Origin: an archaeon
Lineage (GTDB): Archaea; Iainarchaeota; Iainarchaeia; Iainarchaeales; CSSED10-239
DNA length: 64,000 nt
Reading direction: 5' to 3'
Assembly (NCBI GenBank): GCA_023230325.1
Contig: JALNXN010000001.1
Coordinates: 108,000-171,999, forward strand
Positions 17,020 to 25,816 of the stretch are shown here, piece by piece. A model generated the notes under the pieces. That model ran no database searches. It was not told the DNA's origin and saw only the letters and a program-made list of their open reading frames with translations. Every line of letters begins with the position of its first letter. Within the stretch, counting starts at the first letter, position 1. The position numbers were made by a program, and so were the translations under genes.

Positions 17020-17047
17020 ATTTATTCTCTTTTTTTATATTAATATA

Positions 17048-17087
17048 ATTATATTTAAAATTTAAGACAAAACATATTTAAATGTAT
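17048..17087. repeat. 40-bp direct repeat, promoter side of broken pilin copy
   Basis: Forty bases (starting ATTATATTTAAAATTTAAGA) are identical to 18045-18084. On the minus strand this block lies 28 bases before the ATG of the broken copy and contains TTTAAATA, a plausible TATA element, so the promoter was duplicated with the gene. Confidence 0.8.
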
Positions 17088-17121
17088 TTTAGATGTATAA
17101 TTTTTATAAGACATTAAAAAT

Positions 17122-17153
17122 TAAAATAATTTATAAAAGTAAATTGTAATTGA
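17122..17153. repeat. 32-bp direct repeat, copy 2
   Basis: Identical to 16426-16457. It lies 16 bases after the stop of the small pilin-like gene, as the other copy lies 5 bases after the broken pilin copy. Confidence 0.85.
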
Positions 17154-17169
17154 TATTATACATTTATGC

Positions 17170-17376
17170 TTATTTTAAAGGTTGGGTAACACCTTGATTT
17201 GGGAGGTTTGCTTGTTTTGCTGAGGCTTTAACTGATTTGTTAAACATTGGTTTTACAATTGCAATTAGGACAACTGCAACAATAGCAATTATAATTAGAA
17301 AGAAGATACTGTTTGACTCTGCTTGAGCTTTGTTATCCTCTAAGATACTTTTAAACTTTAATTTTATTTTATTCAT
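17170..17376 (-). CDS. small pilin-like protein (68 aa)
   Basis: MNKIKLKFKSILEDNKAQAESNSIFFLIIIAIVAVV: basic leader, KAQ processing site followed by A-E, and one hydrophobic helix, then a short basic tail ending in QPLK. The Glu near position 5 after the site is as in type IV pilins. At 68 residues it is small enough to be a major pilin stripped to its helix, or a minor initiator. It follows the intact pilin gene by 40 bases and is absent from the second copy of the module. Confidence 0.75.
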   Translation of the reverse strand: MNKIKLKFKSILEDNKAQAESNSIFFLIIIAIVAVVLIAIVKPMFNKSVKASAKQANLPNQGVTQPLK

Positions 17377-17416
17377 AATATTTCTCTTCTTTCTAAATTA
17401 TATTTTTTATAAGTTA

Positions 17417-17974
17417 CTATCCTCTCTTTGGAAATAGGATACAAACTTTTATGCTATTGTCAAGATCTTTAAAATCATCTAAATCTTTAATTATTGAGAA
17501 AAAATCATCTTCATTATTTGGTCCACCAGTAAGACCATTATATCCTAAACTTACTTCTATACTTTCTTTATAATCACAAATAACACCAATTTTGTAATCT
17601 GCTTTTGTACTCTTTAAATATTTTGTTTGTTTATAACTTGAAGTACTAGGATCACTAAATGTGTTACCAATTAGATCCGTTGGAACTACTACATAAACTT
17701 GGTCTCTGTCTACATCAATTCCATCAGCCACACCTGTTGCTGAGATTGAATCATCTTTTTTAAATTTTAATGTGTCTGTGTAATTTAAACTACCAGCATT
17801 ATTAATTTGTGTTTTTGCATATTGTTGTGCAGAATCACTTGGACTTTTACCTATTGAAAAGTTACCCATGATAATTGGCATTAGAACACCAAGTAAAGCT
17901 AAAGCAACTACAGCTGCAATTAATAATTGAAAGGTTGAAAAAGCTTGACCTTTTTGATTAATTAAATTTGACAT
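17417..17974 (-). CDS. pilin-like protein with class III signal peptide (intact copy)
   Basis: 185 residues: MSNLINQKGQAFSTFQLLIAAVVALALLGV, with the KGQ|AF site and a hydrophobic helix, then a beta-rich head (SLNYTDTLKFKKDD, GIDVDRDQVYVVVPTDLIG, GVICDYKESIEVSLGYNG, KVCILFPKRG) with two cysteines that may form a loop disulfide near the C-terminus as in type IV pilins. A ribosome binding site, GGAGG, lies at 17986-17990 (minus). A frameshifted paralogue follows downstream. Likely a major structural subunit. Confidence 0.8.
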   Translation of the reverse strand: MSNLINQKGQAFSTFQLLIAAVVALALLGVLMPIIMGNFSIGKSPSDSAQQYAKTQINNAGSLNYTDTLKFKKDDSISATGVADGIDVDRDQVYVVVPTDLIGNTFSDPSTSSYKQTKYLKSTKADYKIGVICDYKESIEVSLGYNGLTGGPNNEDDFFSIIKDLDDFKDLDNSIKVCILFPKRG

Positions 17975-18044
17975 ATTATTTTCCTCCTAGAATAAATATT
18001 ATTTTTATTATATAAACATTAACTTTTAGATTTTAAAATTTAAT

Positions 18045-18084
18045 ATTATATTTAAAATTTAAGACAAAACATATTTAAATGTAT
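18045..18084. repeat. 40-bp direct repeat, promoter side of intact pilin copy
   Basis: Identical to 17048-17087. It lies between the stop of the 18090-18605 gene and the pilin ATG at 17974 and probably carries the pilin promoter. Confidence 0.8.
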
Positions 18085-18089
18085 CTTGT

Positions 18090-18605
18090 TTAAATAACAA
18101 CATAAAGAACATTAAAAATTAAAGTGATTATTGTTGGAATTACTAAAATAAAAACAAAATCTCTAAATTTTAAATTTCTATTTTCTCCAATCTTATTATA
18201 ATCTATAACATTATCCTTTAAATACACTCTCCTTTTACTAATTACAAGAATATTCCATAATGTTCCAAACATCAGTGTAGCAATTACCCAAATTAAAATT
18301 ATTTGTGTAACTTGAGAAGAAATTTTAAAAATCTGATTTCTTAACAAATATATTATTAGATAACTTAAAGCTCCTGAAAAGATCATAGCAATAAACAATC
18401 TTACCTTTCTGTTTGTTAAAGCTAATAGACTTTTACTAAAAAACAAACTGATTATAAAAAATATAGAAATTAAAACAATTATTATTGCAATTACTGACAG
18501 AATAATAATCCCAAAAAAATAACCAAGAACTAAAATTATAATTGCAATTATTAGATATTTTAATTTACTAAAAATGTTTTTCTTTTTTAACATAAATTTC
18601 TTCAA
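18090..18605 (-). CDS. membrane protein in pilus-like cluster, unknown
   Basis: 171 residues with a basic N-terminus (MKKFMLKKKNIFSKLK), two long hydrophobic hairpins (about 15-55), two more helices (about 68-112) and a last helix at the C-terminus. No family motif is visible. It is placed between two pilin-like genes, so a role in assembly or anchoring is possible but unproven. Confidence 0.65.
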   Translation of the reverse strand: MKKFMLKKKNIFSKLKYLIIAIIILVLGYFFGIIILSVIAIIIVLISIFFIISLFFSKSLLALTNRKVRLFIAMIFSGALSYLIIYLLRNQIFKISSQVTQIILIWVIATLMFGTLWNILVISKRRVYLKDNVIDYNKIGENRNLKFRDFVFILVIPTIITLIFNVLYVVI

Positions 18606-18663
18606 TTTTATTTTTTTTAGATTCTATTTTTATAATTATAGTTTTTAATTCTTATTTTAAATT

Positions 18664-19167
18664 TTATGGATAAATATCTTTTGGATTTTTGTTCATAAAG
18701 ACTATACAATATACTGGGCAATTCTCAAGGGTATTATTTTCTAACAACTGAATAATTGGAGTTTCTAAAATATCAACATTTCCAAAATTACAATAAACTG
18801 TTGTATCAAATTTTAAAATCTTATTAATCTCAACACCAATATCTGTTTTTTCAATTCCTGGTCCTGCATCAAAGATAATACATTCTTCTTTAAGTCCACT
18901 AATTGTTGAAAGTTTTTTTTTAGTTATCATTCCTTTCAATTTTAGATCCTCAATAACAAAAGGCATTTTACTACTTGTCCCAGGACTTTTAGTTGCAGAG
19001 ATAAAACCTTGTTCTAAATTTTGATAACTTAAAAGAATTGATTCTTTATTTGTTTTTTGAACCATAACAATAATGATTGACATAACAGCTACAGCTATGA
19101 TAAATGCAATCAATAGTCTATAAACTTCAAAGGCTTGTCCTCTCTCTGTATGTTTTACAAGTTTCAT
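18664..19167 (-). CDS. pilin-like precursor with class III signal peptide
   Basis: 167 residues from the ATG at 19167: MKLVKHTERGQAFEVYRLLIAFIIAVAVMSIIIVM, with RGQ|AFE (Glu at +3) and a hydrophobic helix. The exported domain carries cysteines in EECIIF, VYCNFG and ENCPVYCIVF. A TTG start at 19197 would lengthen the leader by ten residues and is less likely. It directly follows the TadC-like platform gene, as minor pilins often do. Confidence 0.75.
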   Translation of the reverse strand: MKLVKHTERGQAFEVYRLLIAFIIAVAVMSIIIVMVQKTNKESILLSYQNLEQGFISATKSPGTSSKMPFVIEDLKLKGMITKKKLSTISGLKEECIIFDAGPGIEKTDIGVEINKILKFDTTVYCNFGNVDILETPIIQLLENNTLENCPVYCIVFMNKNPKDIYP

Positions 19168-19298
19168 ATTCTCTTTCTTTTTATAATTTTTTTTCAATTA
19201 TTTTGAATAATTCTTTTTATCTTTCTTTTTCAATTATTAATTTTTTATTTTTTATAACCTAAACCTAACCTTATAATTTAAATTTCAAATATATATTT

Positions 19299-21530
19299 TC
19301 AAAATAACATATTTGTAAAGATAGTTGTTAAGATAAACAAAATAACTGCAACTGGTAATGTTTTTGCAATCTTTAGTTTAGCAAGAACAAGGTTGTCTTC
19401 CTCTATCATTGTTGTAAAGTAAGTTATAATAATAACAATCTCAATTACATAAATTGCAACAATTATCAAAAAAGTTGTAGAGCTTGCAAGTTGTGCTATT
19501 GTTGCTGGATCAATTGTTGCCATGCCCTCAATACTTGCTGTGTTTACTGTGCCTCCAATTGCAGTTCCTACACCTTCAATTGCTGAACTTACTTCTTGTA
19601 AAGCTCCACTATTTGAAATAGAGGTTAGAGTTGAGATTACTATTTTTTGAAGACCAGTAGTTATTCCTAAAACAATCGGAGCAATAAATTTAGCCATACT
19701 GTTTAAGGTTCCAGTAATTCCACTAATCAAATCTTTTAAAGTCTTTGTAACTTCATCAGTGTTTCTTAATTGCATAGAGTAAGACATCAAAGTCTTTGCA
19801 GCAACTGAAACCCCCAACTGTACAGAATCAACCATCAACCTCATTGCACTGTTAATAATTGTTGAAGGATTATTTTTAAGAGCTCCATAATTTTCATCAA
19901 ACAATGCAGAATTTAAATTAAAACCAAGAATCCTAATATTGTCAATTGCTTTTGCAAAAATACTTTTAGAAATTAATGATTTTGATAAAAAATCCCTAGT
20001 GTGTGCTAAGGCATCCTCAATTGGTTTATTTTCTCCAAGCCTACTTGCAATTATGTAAAGTGCATCTTTAAACTCATATTCCATCCTTTCAGACTCAAGT
20101 TGAATTTTTCTTTTGTAAATACTTTGAGAATAAAGTAATAATGAGAAACCTAAACTAAAGGCAATCAGTAGACCATAGATTAAAAAATAAGGAGTTACAT
20201 CATTATCAGGGTCTTGCCAAAATTCAGTTTCAGCTTGACATAATATTTTTGGATTTTCTGCTTTTAGGGCAAGTTCTTCTTTTGAACAATTAAATTCTGC
20301 AGCAGTTATTGATTCTCCTTCTTTTATATACCCTGCATTTAATAACACATTATATTTTGTTTTTCCAAAATTAGATTGTAAAAAAAGACTACCAATAACA
20401 AGTGTTCCAACAACTAAAATTATTATTAAAAAAACATTAATTGAAGATTTTCCAATTTTAATTGTGTTTCTTTTAGGAAGGTCAGGATGTTTATTAGGAA
20501 TCACAGCAGGAACATATGTGGCTGGTCTATTTCTAATTATGCTTCTTGCATAAACTAAACACCCAATGGGGATTGCAAAATTGTAAATTAAGATTAGGTA
20601 GATTGGTCTTGCTAGAGCTGAGCCTGAAAATGCAGAACCAATTGGTAGAATAATAATTAAAAGTAAAGGAAGTAAAACTCCTATGTAAAAGATAACCATG
20701 CTTGGTTGAGATAGACTTCTTGCATAATCTTCTAACTTGCCTTTAATTGAGGTTAGAGTGTCATCCATTGTCTGATCTAGGATTTGGTATCTTTTTGCTT
20801 CTGAAATTTCAATAACTGAAGACCTTATTTTCATTAAAGCTTTTTTTAGTTCTTCAGAGACTTCTCCCCATTTGTATGCCAAACCATCAAGGGCTTCTGA
20901 AACACTTCCCTTAATTCCTACCTTAACTTCCCATAATAGATTTTTAAGGTCATCTGCTACTTTTCCGTGACCATGGTTGGATGCAAATTCAATTGCTTTT
21001 TCTAAGTTTGGTACAAGCTTCATTGACATTATCATATACCCTAAAATTTCAGGAACAAAAGTCAATGCTCTTACTTTCTCATAACCAACTTGGGTTAATG
21101 GGTACTTTTGAAAGGTAGTAAAGATGTATATAAAAATTATGATTGGTAGACCAAAGGTAATCATTATGGGGATGTATATGTTTCCAAACAATGATTTTAA
21201 AGACTCTAAGCCATACATGTATATTAAAAAAGAAATAATTATTGCTGCAAGTATTCCAAATAACAATACAAACTTTGTACCTGCTGTATACTCTTCTGCT
21301 TTTAGGTCCCACCTTAGAAAATCAACTGCAGACTTATATTCAGAATTGTACTTTCCATTTTTTCCAAGTCCAGGAAATTTTTTATAAATACTTTTACAAA
21401 AAAGAATATAACCATTTTCTTTTTTTTTAAAAAGTTTATTTTCATCTATAGAGAAGTCTCTTGAATCAACAGAGATTGACTTGTATATTTCACCAGGTGT
21501 TCCTCTTGGTGGTTTTATCTTTTCTATCAT
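19299..21530 (-). CDS. TadC/FlaJ-type pilus assembly platform protein
   Basis: 743 residues with two type II secretion system F domains: one near residues 155-300 (VPEILGYMIMSMKLVPNLEKAIEFA and a helical bundle ending in membrane helices) and one near 480-650 (YIIASRLGENKPIEDALAHTRDFL, with GISVAAKTL-like helices). Membrane helices flank each, with a soluble Cys-containing loop near 400-440. In archaea, such double-domain proteins are the inner-membrane platform that works with a secretion ATPase to assemble pili or archaella. It heads the minus-strand cluster; no ATPase or prepilin peptidase gene lies in the window, so these must be encoded elsewhere. Confidence 0.85.
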   Translation of the reverse strand: MIEKIKPPRGTPGEIYKSISVDSRDFSIDENKLFKKKENGYILFCKSIYKKFPGLGKNGKYNSEYKSAVDFLRWDLKAEEYTAGTKFVLLFGILAAIIISFLIYMYGLESLKSLFGNIYIPIMITFGLPIIIFIYIFTTFQKYPLTQVGYEKVRALTFVPEILGYMIMSMKLVPNLEKAIEFASNHGHGKVADDLKNLLWEVKVGIKGSVSEALDGLAYKWGEVSEELKKALMKIRSSVIEISEAKRYQILDQTMDDTLTSIKGKLEDYARSLSQPSMVIFYIGVLLPLLLIIILPIGSAFSGSALARPIYLILIYNFAIPIGCLVYARSIIRNRPATYVPAVIPNKHPDLPKRNTIKIGKSSINVFLIIILVVGTLVIGSLFLQSNFGKTKYNVLLNAGYIKEGESITAAEFNCSKEELALKAENPKILCQAETEFWQDPDNDVTPYFLIYGLLIAFSLGFSLLLYSQSIYKRKIQLESERMEYEFKDALYIIASRLGENKPIEDALAHTRDFLSKSLISKSIFAKAIDNIRILGFNLNSALFDENYGALKNNPSTIINSAMRLMVDSVQLGVSVAAKTLMSYSMQLRNTDEVTKTLKDLISGITGTLNSMAKFIAPIVLGITTGLQKIVISTLTSISNSGALQEVSSAIEGVGTAIGGTVNTASIEGMATIDPATIAQLASSTTFLIIVAIYVIEIVIIITYFTTMIEEDNLVLAKLKIAKTLPVAVILFILTTIFTNMLF

Positions 21531-21739
21531 AATTAAACTTTTGTAATTATATTTTATATTGTAAGACTATTATTTAATAAGTAAAAAGAAACATTTATAT
21601 ATTTGTTTATTTTCTATCTATAGGATAGAGGCTATTAGAAAATATTAATCTGATAGTTGATATGAAAATTAAGTTGAAGAATATTTAAATTAAAAAAAAA
21701 TTGTGAAAAAACAAAAACAAGAAAGGAAGTGTTTTAAGG

Positions 21740-21925
21740 ATGGTAAAGATTAAACAAGATAATGAGGCATGCATTGGTTGCGGAGCTTGTGTTTCAGTTT
21801 GCCCTGAAAATTGGAAGTTTGTTGGAGCTAAGCCAAAGCCAATCAAGACAGAAGTAAAAGAGGTTGGTTGTAATAGACAGGCTGCAGATGTTTGTCCAGT
21901 TGCGTGTATTACAATTGAAGAGTAG
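21740..21925 (+). CDS. small [4Fe-4S] ferredoxin
   Basis: 61 residues with CIGCGACVSVCP near the start and GCNRQAADVCPVACI at the end. This is the single-cluster type seen in Thermotoga and Pyrococcus: three cysteines of the first motif plus the last CP give the cluster, and the remaining pair may form a disulfide. It carries electrons in the cytoplasm. AAGGAAGTG at 21720-21728 serves as ribosome binding site. The partner oxidoreductase is not in the window. Confidence 0.9.
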   Translation: MVKIKQDNEACIGCGACVSVCPENWKFVGAKPKPIKTEVKEVGCNRQAADVCPVACITIEE

Positions 21926-22027
21926 AAAATAAAATTATTTAATTGTAGTAATTTTAAACAAAATGTAACATTTAAAATAAAATTAAATGTACAATTAATT
22001 TAAATTTTAAAAGATTGGTGCTAGAAA

Positions 22028-22879
22028 ATGAGTTTTGAAAAATTACACTTTGGGCCTGCTGGTTTTGGGGCAGGTAACTTAAATATACTAAATAATAGCA
22101 AAAATCCAACAGCAGATGCTATTTTAGAAATATCTAAGTTAGGGTTGTCTGCACTTGAAATTGAATTTGTTAGAGGAGTGTATCTTAAAAAATCAATTCC
22201 TGAGAGATTAGAAGAAATTAAAAATAATTCTGATAAATCAAAAGTTAATCTTAGTGTCCACGCTCCTTATTTTATAAACCTTAATGCTGTAGAGAAACAT
22301 AAAATAAATAATTCTCAGAGGTATATTTTAGACTCATTAAATGTTGGACAGAAAATTGGTGCAAGAGTAATTGTTTGTCATATTGGTTATTTTTTAAAAC
22401 AAGAGCCTAAAAAAGTTTTAGAAAACATTTCAAGACAAATTGAAATTATTCAAGATAAATATGAGGGAGATGTAAAATTAGGAATTGAACTTACTGGTAA
22501 AAAAACACAAGTAGGATCTTTGTCTGAAATCTTTTATTTTCTTGACAAGTTTCCAAAATTTGTACATCCTGTAATTGATTTTGCACACCAACATGCAAGA
22601 GAGAATGGGTATTTTAATAATCCTAAAAACATTGATTCTTTCTTCGAAGAACTAAACACTCATCCAAAAATATTTAATGACATCCACATACATATGTCAG
22701 GAATCAACTATTCAGAAAAAGGAGAGAAAAATCATCTTATCTTTAAGGATGCAGATTTCCCATATAAAAGAATCTTAGAGAAATTAAAAGATAATAAAGC
22801 AAAAGGAACAGTTATTTGTGAATCTCCTAACATAATTGGAGATGCTTTACTTCTAAAAAAGACTTATGAAAAATTATAA
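22028..22879 (+). CDS. endonuclease IV-family AP endonuclease (TIM barrel)
   Basis: 283 residues folded as a xylose-isomerase-like TIM barrel. The metal ligands of endonuclease IV appear in order: HAPYFINL near residue 78, CHIGY, GIELTGKKT (Glu), DFAHQHA, and IHIHMSGINYSEKGEKNH. It cuts DNA at abasic sites in base-excision repair. It ends with ICESPNIIGDALLL, where the terminal Glu is a further zinc ligand. Archaeal members of this length are common. Confidence 0.85.
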   Translation: MSFEKLHFGPAGFGAGNLNILNNSKNPTADAILEISKLGLSALEIEFVRGVYLKKSIPERLEEIKNNSDKSKVNLSVHAPYFINLNAVEKHKINNSQRYILDSLNVGQKIGARVIVCHIGYFLKQEPKKVLENISRQIEIIQDKYEGDVKLGIELTGKKTQVGSLSEIFYFLDKFPKFVHPVIDFAHQHARENGYFNNPKNIDSFFEELNTHPKIFNDIHIHMSGINYSEKGEKNHLIFKDADFPYKRILEKLKDNKAKGTVICESPNIIGDALLLKKTYEKL

Positions 22880-22946
22880 TTTCAAATAAAAAAATAATTT
22901 TAGATTTTAAGAAAGGAAACTAAAAACAAAAATATAAAAAAATAAA

Positions 22947-23348
22947 TTATAATAATTCCCAATCACTATTTACAGACTTGTCCCCAAATTTCTTTTTAAC
23001 TCTTTGATCAGCACCAATGTCTGCATTTGCTGACTTTTGACTTGGCCTCTCTTTACTTGAATATCTAGGAATATTACTTGTAGTTGGTTTTTTTTCATCA
23101 TCATAATCTTCAATTGAATCTAAACCAAAGTTGTCATCATCTAAATTTAAATTAAATTCTTCTCTTTCTTTTGTTTTTGCAGATGTTTGACTTGTTAAAG
23201 TTTTACCTTTTCTAAGTTCATTAATCTTATCTATACTATCTTGTCTACAAGTTCCAAGAAACCCACAAGAATTACATTTATGTTGTCTAGTCTCAGGCTT
23301 ATAACCTACATTTAGAGAATAGCAATTTGGACAATAATTGTATAACAT
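22947..23348 (-). CDS. zinc-ribbon protein with disordered tail
   Basis: 133 residues from the ATG at 23348: MLYNYCPNCYSLN then HKCNSCGFLGTCRQD, a four-cysteine zinc ribbon with an additional Cys. The remainder is Lys/Ser/Asp-rich (NLDDDNFGLDSIEDYDDEKK) and probably disordered. GGTGGGG nine bases before this ATG fits the ribosome binding site; an upstream GTG (23363) is part of that sequence. The ribbon resembles those in transcription or ribosome factors, but no specific family is recognised. Confidence 0.65.
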   Translation of the reverse strand: MLYNYCPNCYSLNVGYKPETRQHKCNSCGFLGTCRQDSIDKINELRKGKTLTSQTSAKTKEREEFNLNLDDDNFGLDSIEDYDDEKKPTTSNIPRYSSKERPSQKSANADIGADQRVKKKFGDKSVNSDWELL

Positions 23349-23522
23349 ATTTACTAACCCCACCTAATTTCTTAATTTTTTAAAAAAGCATTAAAATATA
23401 GTTCAAAATATTTATAAATGTATAGTCTAATAATCATAATATAGTCTAAGAATTTAAATTTTGACTAAAAAATTTTTATAAAAGAAAAAAATATTAAAAG
23501 ATAAAAATAAGGAGAAATATTT

Positions 23523-24716
23523 ATGAAAATTAATAGTAAAGATGTTGGAGTTGTTTCTTTTGGAATTAAGACAGGGATAATAACTTTTGATGATAATATT
23601 TCTGATGTTATTAAGAAATATTTTCTTAAAAATAAATCAATGATTCAGACAGGAGACATTGTCTGTATAACTGAAGCAATTGTTGGAATTACACAACATA
23701 ATTTTGTAACACTTGATAGTGTAGTAACTCAAATTAAATCAAAATTGAAACTAAAAGAAGACTCAACTGTTGGCTTACTTTATCCAATACTTTCAAGAAA
23801 CAGATTTTCAATGCTGTTAAAAGCAATTGCAAGAACAGTTCCAAAAGGTAAAGTAATTATTCAATTGTTGTTCCCTGATGATGAACAAGGAAATCAAATA
23901 ATTAACAAAGAATTTTATTCTAAAAAACTTAAAAAAAGCTTTGAAGATAAAATAAGTGAAAAAGAAATAGGGAAAAATAGATATATACATCCTGAAACTT
24001 CTGTTGATTATATTTCTTTATATAAAGACATTATTAACAAAGAAGGTGCAAAAGCAGAAGTCTATTTAGCAAACTCCACAAAGTATATGGTTGAAAACAA
24101 ACCAGATGCAATTATTGTTTGTAATGTGCATCATAGAGAAGATACTTTAAATGCTTTAAAGGCAAGAAAATATAAAAAAACAATTAGCTTACAACATGTT
24201 TTTAATGACCCTTCTAAAAAAGTATATTCTGAATATGGGTTGTTAGGCTCAAACATATTAGATCCTGTTAATGAGACAATAAAGCTTGCTCCAAAAAATG
24301 GAGATGTGTTTTGTAAAAATATACAAAAAATGATTAAAAAGGAATTTAAAAAAGACGTTGAAGTCTTAATCTATGGGGATGGGGCATATAAGGATCCAGA
24401 ATCAGGGATCTATGAACTAGCAGATCCAGTTTCTTGCTTTGGAGTAACACCTGGAATTAAAAATAGAAACAGAATTGGAGTTAAAACAAAATTTTTAATG
24501 CAGAAATTATATAATGAAGGAAAAAGTAAAAAAGAAATTCTAAAATTAATTGAAATTGAAAAACAGAAATTTCTAAAAACACAAAAGAAAGATTCATTTT
24601 CTGCAGAAGGAACAACTCCTAGAAAAATTGAAAATTTGGTTTGTTCTTTAGCTGACTTGGTATCTGGTTCAGCTGATGCCAACACACCAATTGTTGTTGT
24701 GAGAGGATTTTTTTGA
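23523..24716 (+). CDS. CofE-like F420-0:gamma-glutamyl ligase family protein
   Basis: 397 residues with the coenzyme F420 gamma-glutamyl ligase fold: GDIVCITEAIVGI near residue 47, LLYPILSRNRFSMLLKAIA near residue 85, YGDGAYKDPESGIYELADPVSC near residue 285, and SADLVSGSADANTPIVV at the end. The best-studied relative, CofE, adds glutamates to F420-0. Divergent homologues occur in bacteria and DPANN archaea that lack other F420 genes, so the substrate here is uncertain. The protein is longer than CofE (about 250) by an insert between residues 110 and 250. It is coupled to the following gene by a TTGA overlap. Confidence 0.75.
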   Translation: MKINSKDVGVVSFGIKTGIITFDDNISDVIKKYFLKNKSMIQTGDIVCITEAIVGITQHNFVTLDSVVTQIKSKLKLKEDSTVGLLYPILSRNRFSMLLKAIARTVPKGKVIIQLLFPDDEQGNQIINKEFYSKKLKKSFEDKISEKEIGKNRYIHPETSVDYISLYKDIINKEGAKAEVYLANSTKYMVENKPDAIIVCNVHHREDTLNALKARKYKKTISLQHVFNDPSKKVYSEYGLLGSNILDPVNETIKLAPKNGDVFCKNIQKMIKKEFKKDVEVLIYGDGAYKDPESGIYELADPVSCFGVTPGIKNRNRIGVKTKFLMQKLYNEGKSKKEILKLIEIEKQKFLKTQKKDSFSAEGTTPRKIENLVCSLADLVSGSADANTPIVVVRGFF

Positions 24717-25438
24717 AACCAAGATTTAAGAAAAAAACAATTGTTGATCCAAGAATCAAAGATCAACAAAATGTTATTAATAAAAAACTAAAAGATCCAG
24801 TGATTAGAGAGAAACTAAAACATCTCTCTAACCTTTACACTAACAAGCACGAACTTTATCCTAAAAACAGGGGTTACAAAGAATATAATTATGCTTTCCT
24901 TCAATTGTTAGAGGGTAAACCTCTCTTAGAATTTGTTTTGAAAAGATTTAAAAATTCAAAAAAATCTAAATTAACAATTATGGATGAAGGTGCTGGATTA
25001 ACAAGATTTCTAACAGAATTTAAAAGTCTACTTGAAAAGAGAAACATAAATTCAGAAACAACAGCAATAACCTTGACCCCTGGAGTTGACCTTAAAAATT
25101 CGAAAGTAGACATCTTAGTTAAACAAAAGTCACAAAATTTTAAACCCTTTAAAAAATATGATTTAATAACTTCTGTTTTTGGTGGGGTCTTTTATAACAT
25201 TTCTGAATTAGATAAGAATCTAATTTTAAAATTCTCACATTCTTTAAGCAGAAATGGAGTCTTTTTATTTGGAACAAATAGATTAAAACCTTTGAAAAAT
25301 ATAACTGTTGAAGAACATATAAACAATATTAAAAGAACAATGATTAAGAATGGATTTAGATTAGACTTTAAGTTTGCACCTTCAAATAATAATCATAAAC
25401 TTCCAACCTATATTTTCAAAATTGAAAGACTTCCTTAG
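24713..25438 (+). CDS. probable class I SAM-dependent methyltransferase
   Basis: 241 residues. A basic N-terminus (MKPRFKKKTIV) is followed by a Rossmann-like core: LTIMDEGAGLTRFL near residue 93 resembles motif I (glycine-rich SAM loop), then LTPGVDL, then YDLITSVFGGVFYNI (motif IV position) and SRNGVFLFGTNRL. The fit is moderate; the motif I glycine pattern is degenerate. The start is TTG, overlapping the TGA of the CofE-like gene by four bases. The pairing suggests a common pathway of glutamylation and methylation, unproven. Confidence 0.55.
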   Translation: MKPRFKKKTIVDPRIKDQQNVINKKLKDPVIREKLKHLSNLYTNKHELYPKNRGYKEYNYAFLQLLEGKPLLEFVLKRFKNSKKSKLTIMDEGAGLTRFLTEFKSLLEKRNINSETTAITLTPGVDLKNSKVDILVKQKSQNFKPFKKYDLITSVFGGVFYNISELDKNLILKFSHSLSRNGVFLFGTNRLKPLKNITVEEHINNIKRTMIKNGFRLDFKFAPSNNNHKLPTYIFKIERLP

Positions 25439-25797
25439 TTTTTTCTATTAAAAATATTTTTTATAAGAATTATAATTATTGGAATCAAGATATACACAAA
25501 GGCTTTAAAGCCATCAATTATGTTTAGCATCAATAAAACACTAATTCCAATTACCCACCCAGCAATGTAAAATAAATTAGATTGTCTATAGTTTTTAAAG
25601 ATATAAAGAACATTAATTATAATAGTTATTGATATTGTAAAATAATAGTTATCAACCCAAGTAATGTTTAAAGTATACTCTATAAATCTAGTAGTAATTG
25701 GTAAAAAGAAAGAAATTAATAACCCAACTATAGCTTTACCAACTAGTTCTGATAGCCCATCAAATAAGTTATTAGATTCAGTTATAATTTTTGACAT
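25435..25797 (-). CDS. small membrane protein, unknown
   Basis: 120 residues with about four helices, the first pair near 14-60 and the second near 65-115, ending in a basic KNIFNRKN tail. No motif is recognised. Its stop overlaps that of the convergent methyltransferase-like gene in TTAG (25435-25438). It is 19 bases downstream of the permease gene on the same strand. Confidence 0.6.
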   Translation of the reverse strand: MSKIITESNNLFDGLSELVGKAIVGLLISFFLPITTRFIEYTLNITWVDNYYFTISITIIINVLYIFKNYRQSNLFYIAGWVIGISVLLMLNIIDGFKAFVYILIPIIIILIKNIFNRKN

Positions 25798-25816
25798 AAA
25801 ACAACTCTTTTAATTT

